A stretch of DNA of 64,000 nt. It comes from Furfurilactobacillus milii. Lineage in GTDB: Bacteria > Bacillota > Bacilli > Lactobacillales > Lactobacillaceae. How positions within the stretch are numbered: the first letter of the stretch is position 1; each line of letters begins with the position of its first letter. The translations under genes were made by a program, and so were the position numbers. The DNA is taken from positions 62,001-126,000 of the forward strand of contig NZ_WEZQ01000026.1 of the NCBI RefSeq assembly GCF_009864005.1. The letters are read 5' to 3'. Under the pieces are notes generated by a model. That model was not told where the DNA came from, searched no databases, and worked only from the letters and a program-made list of their open reading frames with translations. Positions 44,822-52,710 of the stretch are shown here, in pieces.

Positions 44822-45733
44822 TTGGCAACGGTGAATCAAAATGAATGGACAACGCGATTGGTTGTGACCGATCAAGAGGCAGGGTTGAATATTCGTGAGC
44901 TGCTCCGTTTGTGGTTAATTCCTAAACGGCTGCAACATTATCTGCGAGTCCGCGAAGATGTGCGCATTAATAACAGCTATCGTCCTTACAATACACTCGT
45001 GGTCACTGGCGATGTGGTCACACTCACGGTCCGTGCCGATGAGCTGCAAACACCGGTCCAAACGTACCTTCCCGATGATCACCTGACGTTGCCAATTCTG
45101 TTTGAAAATGAGCAATTATTGGTCATCAATAAGCCAAGCGGCGTGAAAAGTCACCCCAATCGTACGGACGAAGCAGGGACTGTGATGAATTTTTTGACCA
45201 CACAGTTAGCGCCTCAACAGGTGCAACCCTGGATGGTTCACCGTTTGGACATGGCGACGAGTGGTGCGATGATAGTGGCTAAGACGCCACTAGTTGTCCC
45301 GATTTTAGACCGGCAGATCAGTGATAAACACATTCAGCGGACTTATCAGGCGTGGGTGAGTGGTCACTTCAACCAAGCGACTGGGGAGTTTACCGATGCG
45401 ATTGGTCGTGATCCTGAAGACCGGCGCAAACGGATGATTAATGGGGAAAATGCCCAGAGTGCACTAACGCAATACGAAGTGCTCGATACCACGTCAACGG
45501 CAAGTCTAGTGTCGTTAACGCTTAAAACAGGACGGACGCATCAGTTGCGGGTCCACTTAGCTGGCAACGGGCATCCAATTATTGGTGATCCGTTGTACCA
45601 ACCGAATGCCGAAAGTTTTTCACACCAACGGATGCTTTTGCACGCGGTTAAATTAAGTTTGATATTGCCTTTTAGTGATAAACGCGTCACAATTAATGCA
45701 CCGTTGCCAGAGGCTTTTTCTAGATTTGGATGA
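44822..45733 (+). CDS. RluA-family 23S rRNA/tRNA pseudouridine synthase
   Basis: A 303-residue enzyme starting at a TTG at 44822, set by AAGGAGG eight nt upstream; a GTG at 44813 is too close to it. An S4-like N-terminus (residues 15-80) is followed by the catalytic domain with WMVHRLDMATSG (catalytic Asp) near residue 140 and KTGRTHQLRVHLA. It isomerises uridine in rRNA or tRNA; the exact target is not certain. Confidence 0.9.
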   Translation: MATVNQNEWTTRLVVTDQEAGLNIRELLRLWLIPKRLQHYLRVREDVRINNSYRPYNTLVVTGDVVTLTVRADELQTPVQTYLPDDHLTLPILFENEQLLVINKPSGVKSHPNRTDEAGTVMNFLTTQLAPQQVQPWMVHRLDMATSGAMIVAKTPLVVPILDRQISDKHIQRTYQAWVSGHFNQATGEFTDAIGRDPEDRRKRMINGENAQSALTQYEVLDTTSTASLVSLTLKTGRTHQLRVHLAGNGHPIIGDPLYQPNAESFSHQRMLLHAVKLSLILPFSDKRVTINAPLPEAFSRFG

Positions 45734-45772
45734 CGGCAATGCTCCTATGAGCAAGAAAGAAGGACTTTATCG

Positions 45773-46570
45773 TTGTTACACCTATTAAGCCAACTGTACG
45801 GACCGTTTTTCGACGGCCATAACTGGGCGGCGGTATTGACCAGTAGTAATGACTGGTTAATCATTGGTTCATTAGTTTTGATTGAGTGTTTACTGTCAGT
45901 TGATAATGCGGTTGTTCTGGCAGCTCAAACGACCTCGTTGAGTAACCTAAAAGATCGTGAAAAATCGTTATTTTATGGCCTCTGGGGCGCTTATCTGTTT
46001 CGATTTTTGATTATTGGTGTTGGGACGTATCTAATCAAGTTTTGGATCATCAAGGTGGCGGGAGCGTTATACCTTTGTTATCTGGTCTATCGCTATTTCC
46101 ATCACTTGATTACCAAACGGAAACGACATCCAGTTGGCCAATCTGAAAACGCTGACGCAACGTCCGCTAAACCGCGACGCATCGGGCATATTTCCGTGTT
46201 TTGGTCAGTTGTCATCCAGATCGAGATCATGGACATTGTGTTCTCAATTGATTCAGTGCTTGCGTCGCTCGCAGTTTCAAACAATCCTGTTATCGTTTTA
46301 ATTGGTGGCTTGATTGGAATCCTGTGTATGCGGGGCATTGCTGAAGTGATTATGAACTTGATGCGCAAGATTCCAGAGCTAGAAACGATGGCTTATGTGC
46401 TGATCGCATTGATTGCGATTAAGCTGTTCATCTCCATTCCAGCCATCAACATCGAAATTTCTTCAACACTGTTTGGTCTCGTTATCTTGGTTGCCGTTGT
46501 AATCACTTTAATTATTCATTACGTGCGACGATCACGTCGTTTGTCTCGGCAAACGCGACGCGACAGCTAA
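45773..46570 (+). CDS. TerC family membrane protein
   Basis: A 265-residue protein with about seven helices, starting at a TTG with AAGGAC upstream. The SLVLIECLLSVDNAVVLAAQ and IEIMDIVFSIDSVLASLAVS segments carry the acidic residues typical of TerC (tellurite resistance C)/YceF-like metal ion exporters; recent work links some to Mn2+ export. The role here is inferred. Confidence 0.88.
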   Translation: MLHLLSQLYGPFFDGHNWAAVLTSSNDWLIIGSLVLIECLLSVDNAVVLAAQTTSLSNLKDREKSLFYGLWGAYLFRFLIIGVGTYLIKFWIIKVAGALYLCYLVYRYFHHLITKRKRHPVGQSENADATSAKPRRIGHISVFWSVVIQIEIMDIVFSIDSVLASLAVSNNPVIVLIGGLIGILCMRGIAEVIMNLMRKIPELETMAYVLIALIAIKLFISIPAINIEISSTLFGLVILVAVVITLIIHYVRRSRRLSRQTRRDS

Positions 46571-46725
46571 TGTTTTGGATAGGATATTAACCGAACAAAC
46601 AATGAACGGAAAACTGAATAATAAATTTGATTTTGAAATGGCTGTTCACCTATGTGAATGGCCTTTTGTTTTACCATTACTATGTTGAAAATTGTGATAA
46701 GCAGCATGGTCAGGAGGATAAAACG

Positions 46726-47835
46726 ATGGCTGAATATCAGGCAAGCACAGACGAAAAGGAACTTAAAATCAATGATTTAGCGAGTTTGGAACCACTGGTA
46801 AAGGCACGCATGGAACCCGGTGCGTTTGGTTACATTCAGGGTGGAGCAGAAACAGAGTGGACGATGCGTGAAAATACCGCGGCGTTTGATCACGCCCAGA
46901 TTGTCCCTCGAGTACTGCGCAATCTTGAAAACCCAGACTTGCATACCAAGCTGTGGGACATGGAACTTAATACGCCAATGATTGATGCGCCGGCCGCTGC
47001 ACATGGATTACTGCACGTTAACGGTGAGTCAGAAACCGCTGAGGCGATGGCCGATGAAGGTAGCATCATGTCGATTTCGACGTACGCAAATGAGCGGGTG
47101 GCAGATATTGCTAAGGCTGGTCACGGTGGTCCACAATTCTTCCAGTTATACATGAGCAATGATAATGGCTTCAACCACTGGATCTTGGATCAGGCAGTCG
47201 CATCAGGTGCGAAAGCCATCATCTTAACTGCTGATGCGTCGCTTGGCGGTTATCGTGAAGCCGACGTGAAGACAGGTTTCTCATTTCCGTTACCGATGGT
47301 GAATTTGGCGGATTATTCTGCTAGTGACAACAGTGGTGAAGGGTTAAACATCATGGAAATTTATGCCAAGGCCAAACGGACACTGAGTTTAGCCGATATT
47401 GATGCCATTGCCAGCTACACAAAATTACCAGTCATTGTTAAAGGCATTCAGTCGCCGGATGATGCCATGCTGGCCATCGGCGCCGGTGCTAAAGGAATCT
47501 GGGTTTCCAATCACGGTGGTCGTCAATTGGACGGTGGCCCAGCTTCGTTCGACGTGTTGCCGGCAATTGCTAAAGCTGTTAACCATGAGGTACCGATTAT
47601 TTTTGACTCTGGTATTCGTCGCGGCGAGCACGCTTTTAAAGCGCTGGCAAGTGGGGCTGACCTCGTGGCGTTTGCCCGACCATTATTCTATGGTTTAAAT
47701 CTTGGTGGTGTCGCTGGGGTTCGTTCCGTCATGCAGCACTTCAACCGCGAATTGCAGATCACGATGCAGTTGGCCGGAACCAAAACAATTGATGAAGTCA
47801 AACACAATCAGTTGATGTGGCGTCAGGTTTATTAA
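46726..47835 (+). CDS. L-lactate oxidase (FMN-dependent alpha-hydroxy acid oxidase)
   Basis: A 369-residue TIM-barrel flavoenzyme; start at 46726 set by AGGAGG. It aligns by pattern with Aerococcus lactate oxidase: GSIMSISTYAN, GGPQFFQLYMS, IILTADASLGGYREADVK, VKGIQSPDDAMLA, SNHGGRQLD (catalytic His), DSGIRRGEHAFKALASGADLV (Arg and FMN phosphate). It oxidises lactate to pyruvate with H2O2. Together with pyruvate oxidase it forms a two-step H2O2-generating route. Confidence 0.9.
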   Translation: MAEYQASTDEKELKINDLASLEPLVKARMEPGAFGYIQGGAETEWTMRENTAAFDHAQIVPRVLRNLENPDLHTKLWDMELNTPMIDAPAAAHGLLHVNGESETAEAMADEGSIMSISTYANERVADIAKAGHGGPQFFQLYMSNDNGFNHWILDQAVASGAKAIILTADASLGGYREADVKTGFSFPLPMVNLADYSASDNSGEGLNIMEIYAKAKRTLSLADIDAIASYTKLPVIVKGIQSPDDAMLAIGAGAKGIWVSNHGGRQLDGGPASFDVLPAIAKAVNHEVPIIFDSGIRRGEHAFKALASGADLVAFARPLFYGLNLGGVAGVRSVMQHFNRELQITMQLAGTKTIDEVKHNQLMWRQVY

Positions 47836-47926
47836 AAAGTAACGTTGGTGCAATCAACCAGGGACAGTTGCAAACGGATGGTCCGATTGCGTATACTAGC
47901 CTCATGAATTTTTACGGAGGCAAGTG

Positions 47927-48250
47927 ATGGCACAAAATGTAACAACGCAAACAGAAATTGATACGGCAACGACTAGCGGGCTGTCCGTGTTAGACGTTTG
48001 GGCACCCTGGTGTGGTCCATGCAAAATGTTAGAGCCAGTATTGAGTCAGTTAGAAGACGATTATGATGGCAAGGTTAACTTTTTGCGGTTAGACGTCGAT
48101 GACCACCAAGCGATTGCGGAAAAGTACAAAGTCATGAGTGTGCCAAGCTTAGTGATTTTCAAGAACGGCAAGGCTATCGAAAAGGTGTCCGGATATTATC
48201 CTAAAGAAAAGTTGAGCCGGTACCTCGATTCAAAAATTGCCGAAATGTAG
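47927..48250 (+). CDS. trxA: Thioredoxin
   Basis: A 107-residue protein with the active site WAPWCGPCKM near residues 27-36 and the cis-Pro in VMSVPSLVIF. It reduces disulfides in the cytosol. GGAGG sets the ATG at 47927; a GTG two codons upstream is less likely. It may be in the same transcript as the lactate oxidase (91 nt gap) or use its own promoter (TATACT near 47872). Confidence 0.95.
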   Translation: MAQNVTTQTEIDTATTSGLSVLDVWAPWCGPCKMLEPVLSQLEDDYDGKVNFLRLDVDDHQAIAEKYKVMSVPSLVIFKNGKAIEKVSGYYPKEKLSRYLDSKIAEM

Positions 48251-48286
48251 TACTTTCGCGTTATGATCTCATTTCAGAGTGAAAAA

Positions 48287-48328
48287 ATTGACCTATTCCT
48301 TAATCTAAGGAGTAGGTCAATCTTTTGT
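48287..48328 (+). terminator. Terminator of trxA
   Basis: ATTGACCTATTCCTT pairs perfectly with AAGGAGTAGGTCAAT, then CTTTTGTTC. Confidence 0.9.
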
Positions 48329-48377
48329 TCAGTCGTCAGTTTCGATGACATTTTAATTCGATAAACCGACTGTATGC

Positions 48378-48560
48378 CGTTGCGCTGGCGCAAAACGCCG
48401 TTCCATGGGACCGGTCTCAGCCTCCTGAAGCCCGGAGTCTTCTACCTCGATTCAGAGCCGAAAAAACCACTCGTCTCTGAACTCGTCCTGTAATACTAGG
48501 CAGCCTAAACCCTGGCCGCCAAGTATTACCGACACGGAACTCTGTTTTGCGCCAGCTTCA
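48378..48560 (-). repeat. Structured repeat, B-type copy 7 (inverted)
   Basis: Outer stem GGCGCAAAAC with GTTTTGCGCC; H2 TTCAGAG with CTCTGAA on its own strand; core ACCGGTCCCATGG. It lies left of A copy 7. Confidence 0.92.
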
Positions 48561-48657
48561 CTACTATAGGTGATAGTGATCATTTTAGTGTCGGGCAGCT
48601 CATTAAAATCGTCAATTTGTTAGAACCGAAGTGGTTACACTATTTGGCTACTATATG

Positions 48658-48842
48658 AGCTGGAGGGCGTCGACCGTGATACAAGGCCGTGAAGGTAACG
48701 TTAATTCGGTGGGTTATCCGAATTTAGGTTACGGACGGTCGGACAGACTCGGTTTTTACGAGGCTGTCCGACGAGGTGAAAGATCGTGAACTGCGGGCTT
48801 GAACCGGTCCCACGGCGGCGTGTCACGGTCGACAACCGCAAG
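48658..48842 (+). repeat. Structured repeat, A-type copy 7 (inverted)
   Basis: Outer stem GTCGACCGTGATAC with GTGTCACGGTCGAC; H2 CGGACAG/CTGTCCG; core GAACCGGTCCCACGG. The whole B-A locus is the inverse of the other pairs but keeps cores pointing away from each other. Confidence 0.92.
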
Positions 48843-49014
48843 TGGCATTCAGTACAAACCTAAACGGATGCCTTTCAGTCAATGTCACGAAAATAATCTG
48901 ACTAACAATCAAAATGTTAATTTTCACCAATGATTCACAGCACACCTCCGCCAGTTCACAGTTTCGTTTAGTTGGTGCGGTATAATAACGCCATCAAATG
49001 GGGGAATGTTTCCG

Positions 49015-49863
49015 ATGGGTGAACAAAAACATGCAGTGCCGCAGCGGCCAGCCAAGCAGGATCGGTTTATTCGCTGGCTGATCGGCGTTTTGTGCGGAGT
49101 GCTAGTACTAGCTGGTATTGTCATGGGCTGGGAAGCGAGTGAGCAAAAACAACTGGGTCACGTTCAGGTTTCTTACAGTAAGACACCGACGCTTTTTGTC
49201 TCTGGTGACTACAGTAACTGGCTGACGTTTGGACCAATGAATGCACGCCTTGAACGTTATGATATTGGTCAGGCAGTGTGGACGATTCACGTCGCTAAGA
49301 GCGGTAAAGCGACCATTGATAAACGCGGACCGCTGGGTAAACGGAATCCACTGATTCTTGTACTCTTTGCGGACAACCACCATGCGTCACGTGAGGCACG
49401 GCAGCTAACTGGTGTGATGAAAATGCTGAAGCAACGTGAACATATAAGTACTGTCAACATGGTCGGCCATTCATCTGGGGCAAACATTGTTTATCAATAT
49501 TTGACCGGCAAAGCGGCAGACAAACGTGAAGATTATCCTGATACCGCTAAGTTCGTCAATATTGCGACGACCTTTAGTAAAGCAGAACAAAAAGCCGCGG
49601 ATCGTTTTCCGCGGCACATCCAAGTGTTAAATATTGCCGGTGATTTGTTTGGCACCGGTGGTGATTTGGGCGTTTCCGTTAAGGGCGACCATAAACTAGG
49701 CGAAATGTTGGCCGGCCGGGTGGATGGTTATCAGAGTGAAACTCTGGTTGGCGGGATTAGTGTCATCCATTACCTGCTTCATCAAAATCCTCATGTTGAT
49801 CGTGCGGTCACGGACTTCTTGTGGCAAGCACGATTTACGCCGCAAACGAATTATCCGCGTTAG
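49015..49863 (+). CDS. Membrane-anchored alpha/beta hydrolase (DUF915 type)
   Basis: A 282-residue protein with an N-terminal membrane anchor (RWLIGVLCGVLVLAGIVMG) and an extracellular hydrolase domain. VGHSSGANIVYQYL carries the nucleophile Ser; a late Asp in NIAGDLFG and GISVIHYLL with His complete a likely triad. This is the DUF915 pattern common in lactobacilli and often cell-surface. The start at 49015 is set by GGGGGA; an ATG at 49006 sits too near it. TATAAT lies near 48981. Confidence 0.85.
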   Translation: MGEQKHAVPQRPAKQDRFIRWLIGVLCGVLVLAGIVMGWEASEQKQLGHVQVSYSKTPTLFVSGDYSNWLTFGPMNARLERYDIGQAVWTIHVAKSGKATIDKRGPLGKRNPLILVLFADNHHASREARQLTGVMKMLKQREHISTVNMVGHSSGANIVYQYLTGKAADKREDYPDTAKFVNIATTFSKAEQKAADRFPRHIQVLNIAGDLFGTGGDLGVSVKGDHKLGEMLAGRVDGYQSETLVGGISVIHYLLHQNPHVDRAVTDFLWQARFTPQTNYPR

Positions 49864-49866
49864 CGA

Positions 49867-50232
49867 TTATTCGTCACACAGTGAGCGTTCGATCTGGGCG
49901 TGATCGATGTGAGTGTCGCCCCAGTCGCAAATGGCATCCAGTAATGGAATGATTGATTGGCCCTTGGCGGTTAATGTATATTCCACATGTGGTTGGGCCG
50001 TTTGGAAATCGTGACGTTCAATAAGACCATCATCGGCGAGTTCTTTTAACTGATTCGTGAGGGTCTTGTGGGACACTTGGCGAATGTGATGCTGTAAGTC
50101 GGCGAACCGGCTGGTGCCCGTTTCCGCAATTTCGTACATGATCATAATCTTCCATTTTCCCTGAATCAATTGCATCGTGGCGTCGAATTCGTTTCTGTAA
50201 CGGGGATGAGTCGTGGTAGGGCGTGATTGCAT
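49867..50232 (-). CDS. HxlR family transcriptional regulator
   Basis: A 121-residue winged-helix protein with IQGKWKIMIMYEIA, RFADLQHHIRQVSHKTLTNQ (HxlR recognition helix) and a wing at VEYTLTAKGQSIIPLLDAI. It is divergent from an SDR gene over a 113-bp spacer, a classic HxlR-target arrangement. GAAGGA precedes the ATG. The likely inducer is a quinone, aldehyde or thiol stress signal. Confidence 0.9.
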   Translation of the reverse strand: MQSRPTTTHPRYRNEFDATMQLIQGKWKIMIMYEIAETGTSRFADLQHHIRQVSHKTLTNQLKELADDGLIERHDFQTAQPHVEYTLTAKGQSIIPLLDAICDWGDTHIDHAQIERSLCDE

Positions 50233-50345
50233 AATTAGTTGATCCTTCCAATTCGTAGTTACGTTAAGGTGCGTACTTCCTTTTTGTCAATGTGCCCATT
50301 ATACTTGCAAACGTTGATAAAAGGAATTTTGGAGGACTATTAAAA

Positions 50346-51074
50346 ATGAAATCATTAGTTGTTATTACCGGTGCAAGTTCTGGCTTTGGTGAGGAGATTG
50401 CTAAACAGTTTGCTGCGGATGGGTACCCAATGTTATTGCTAGGCCGTCGTGAAGAAAAATTGGCCGAAGTTGCTAAGGGCATGGATAATGTCATGATCGA
50501 CACGGTTGACGTGACTGACTACGATCAGTTTGAAAAAGCTATTCGTAAGGCCGAAGACAAGTACGGTAAGACCGACCTGTTGGTCAACAATGCCGGATTG
50601 ATGTTGCTTGGCAATGTTCAAAATCAGGATCGTAAAGAATGGCAAACGATGTTGGATACCAATGTGATGGGTGTGCTGAACGGTACGCAGATTGTCTTAA
50701 ACGATATGCGTGAACGTCACCATGGAACCATTTTGAACATGTCGTCACTGGCCGGCAAGAAGACATTTGTGAACCATGCGGCTTATGTTGCCAGCAAGTT
50801 TGGTGTTCACGGTTTGTCAGAAACCATTCGTGAAGAGAGTGCGGCCGAAAACGTGCGGGTCATGATGGTTGCGCCTGGTGCTGCAGAAACGGAACTACTG
50901 ACGCATGTGACCAGCAAGTCTGCGTTGTCAGATTATGAAAGCTGGAAGGAAACGATGGGCGGTATCACCCTCGATCCCGTCCATGTCGCTGAAACTGTGA
51001 AGTTTATGTACGACATGCCACAGGAAGTTAATATTCGTGAAGTTGACATTGCGGCTACACGCCAAGATGCATAA
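50346..51074 (+). CDS. Short-chain dehydrogenase/reductase
   Basis: A 242-residue SDR, start at 50346 set by GGAGGA. Cofactor motif TGASSGFGEEIA, NNAGLM, catalytic Ser in SSLAGK, YVASK (Tyr and Lys), and a VAPGAAETEL loop follow in order. It reduces or oxidises an unknown carbonyl substrate with NAD(P)H. Probably controlled by the divergent HxlR gene. Confidence 0.92.
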   Translation: MKSLVVITGASSGFGEEIAKQFAADGYPMLLLGRREEKLAEVAKGMDNVMIDTVDVTDYDQFEKAIRKAEDKYGKTDLLVNNAGLMLLGNVQNQDRKEWQTMLDTNVMGVLNGTQIVLNDMRERHHGTILNMSSLAGKKTFVNHAAYVASKFGVHGLSETIREESAAENVRVMMVAPGAAETELLTHVTSKSALSDYESWKETMGGITLDPVHVAETVKFMYDMPQEVNIREVDIAATRQDA

Positions 51075-51099
51075 GGCATAACTTAATTCAAACTAAAGT

Positions 51100-51149
51100 G
51101 AACACCCCAGAAATGAGTCTTGATAACTCACTTCTGGGGTGTTCGTTTT
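51100..51149 (+). terminator. Terminator of the SDR gene
   Basis: GAACACCCCAGAA pairs perfectly with TTCTGGGGTGTTC, followed by GTTTT. Confidence 0.9.
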
Positions 51150-51185
51150 GCAGTCAATGGAGATATTATTGTGCTTATTCGCAAA

Positions 51186-51221
51186 TAAAAAAGGAAAGTC
51201 ACAATTAATGCGACTTTCCTT
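51186..51221 (-). terminator. Terminator of the Spx-like gene
   Basis: AAGGAAAGTC pairs with GACTTTCCTT with T tract on the minus strand. Confidence 0.85.
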
Positions 51222-51226
51222 TCCTT

Positions 51227-51664
51227 CTACCCGTTCAAGCGGGAGAGGATGTTATTAAGTTCCATCTTTCTAAGTTTACGTGGGATAAATGTGCCAAACT
51301 CGTCGTCGTTGAAGCCGACTTGTAAGATTTGACGGTGGTCGTCAAACGCAATCGGCCAGCGGAGCATCTTTGGATGTTTGGCGATGACGTTGATCATTTC
51401 TGTTAGTCCTAGGCTAGTCAGATCCATCACTTTGGATAATTCCTGCATGGTTAATGAGCGAGGGGCTAATAGTTCATCGCAACCATTTTCACTAGCGGTC
51501 AAGAATTGTTTAACCGTGTTCGTCGAAAGTTTTTCACGGGTCTTGACGGATAAGTTATCTGTTGTGTCGATAGGATGTTCTTGGAAAGGAACCTTTTTAT
51601 CCTTGAGCCACTTAACGGCCCGGCGGCATGAAGTTGATGAACCAATCGTGTAAATGTGTAGCAT
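51227..51664 (-). CDS. Spx/ArsC-family regulator lacking the CxxC pair
   Basis: A 145-residue Spx-like protein, start at 51664 set by GAGGAGG. The N-terminus MLHIYTIGSSTSCRRAVKWL aligns with Spx, whose redox switch is CTSC; here the first Cys is Ser. The C-terminal motifs (LRWPIAFDDHRQILQVGFND and FIPRKLRK) remain. Spx binds RNA polymerase alpha CTD to switch transcription under disulfide stress. With one Cys it cannot make the intramolecular disulfide, so it may act as a redox-insensitive paralogue. Confidence 0.88.
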   Translation of the reverse strand: MLHIYTIGSSTSCRRAVKWLKDKKVPFQEHPIDTTDNLSVKTREKLSTNTVKQFLTASENGCDELLAPRSLTMQELSKVMDLTSLGLTEMINVIAKHPKMLRWPIAFDDHRQILQVGFNDDEFGTFIPRKLRKMELNNILSRLNG

Positions 51665-51913
51665 GTGCAGTCCTCCTCGTGTGGAAATTGTGAGTGGGTT
51701 TTGCAAACAGCAGTGTGTTCTATATGTCTCACAATTTTGCTTAATCAGTAATGGAATTGTGTAATGTTATTCGTTTCTCTAATGATTACTATAAGCAAAA
51801 CTATTATAACTGTCAAATGGTTTTTATCACTTTTTTATTATGTGAACATTGAAAATAAGGATGAAAGCAAGTGTGACAGGGGCTGAACTATAACAGAAAA
51901 ATTATCAGAAATA

Positions 51914-51960
51914 ATAAAAAAGATTAAGTACGGCACGTAAAAGTGCGGCACTTAATCTTT
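51914..51960 (-). terminator. Terminator of the MerR gene (51964)
   Basis: AAAGATTAAGT with ACTTAATCTTT plus an inner GCCGCAC/GTGCCGT extension, followed by T on the minus strand. Confidence 0.88.
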
Positions 51961-51963
51961 AAA

Positions 51964-52386
51964 TTAGCTCACAGAAACCTGATCATCATCAGGTTGCATT
52001 TGATTAGGAACGTAATCATCGGGCGCATCGTTATTCATTAGTTTGGCGTAATGGGAAACCTTGGTGTTGATTTTCGCAAGCTGACGCTGCTTGTCGGCTA
52101 ACTGTTCTTGGGCACGGGTCTGCTGCGTCAACATCATTTGATAGCGCTCAGGAATTGTCTCATCACCAGCCAACATCAGGTCGATGTAATGGCGTACTTC
52201 GGCAATTGGCATGCCTGTGGAGCGGAAGCAACGGACTAAGTTGACCCATTCAACGGCATCCTCGTCAAATAGCCGATTGTTGTTTTCGTCACGTTTAACA
52301 AAAGGCAACAAGCCATGATCATCATAGTAACGAATTGAATAGGTCGTCATGCCGAGCTTCTTGGCGACTTCTTGAACTGTGTACAT
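51964..52386 (-). CDS. MerR family transcriptional regulator
   Basis: A 140-residue MerR protein. The helix-turn-helix is canonical (TVQEVAKKLGMTTYSIRYYD, then DHGLLPFVKRDENNNRLFDE), followed by a coiled-coil dimer helix (residues 80-115) and an acidic tail. No metal-binding Cys cluster is seen. The role may be response to a toxic or redox compound. It is divergent from nothing obvious; the MFS gene lies downstream on the same strand. Confidence 0.88.
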   Translation of the reverse strand: MYTVQEVAKKLGMTTYSIRYYDDHGLLPFVKRDENNNRLFDEDAVEWVNLVRCFRSTGMPIAEVRHYIDLMLAGDETIPERYQMMLTQQTRAQEQLADKQRQLAKINTKVSHYAKLMNNDAPDDYVPNQMQPDDDQVSVS

Positions 52387-52509
52387 GCAGCCACTCCTTT
52401 TCTAATGTTATTCATTAAGTTAATTATTTTATTGAATTAGCATTCACTATAGAAGCGCTACGGTTAAAGGTCAAGTGTTTCAGGTTTGAAAGTTTGATGG
52501 TTGTTGTAC

Positions 52510-52590
52510 TTGCGGTCGTCCGTAACCTAAATTCGGGTAAACCACCGAATTAACGTTACCTTCACGGTTCAGTATCAATGTTGACTCCCT
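52510..52590 (-). repeat. Structured repeat, A-type copy 8 (partial)
   Basis: Only one end is present: GTAACCTAAATTCGG hairpin and the terminal GTATCAATGTTGAC-like arm. The other outer arm, H2 and core are missing, so it cannot form the outer stem. Likely a relic. Confidence 0.8.
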
Positions 52591-52710
52591 TTGTCTGGCA
52601 TATGCGCAAGCTTCACACGAAGATGTTTGAGTATAGCCGCGAAGTTCGCGAAAGTCGTTTGAAGTCAGATTCAAAATTTCTGTTGTACCGTGGTTGCCTG
52701 GTATGAAAAA

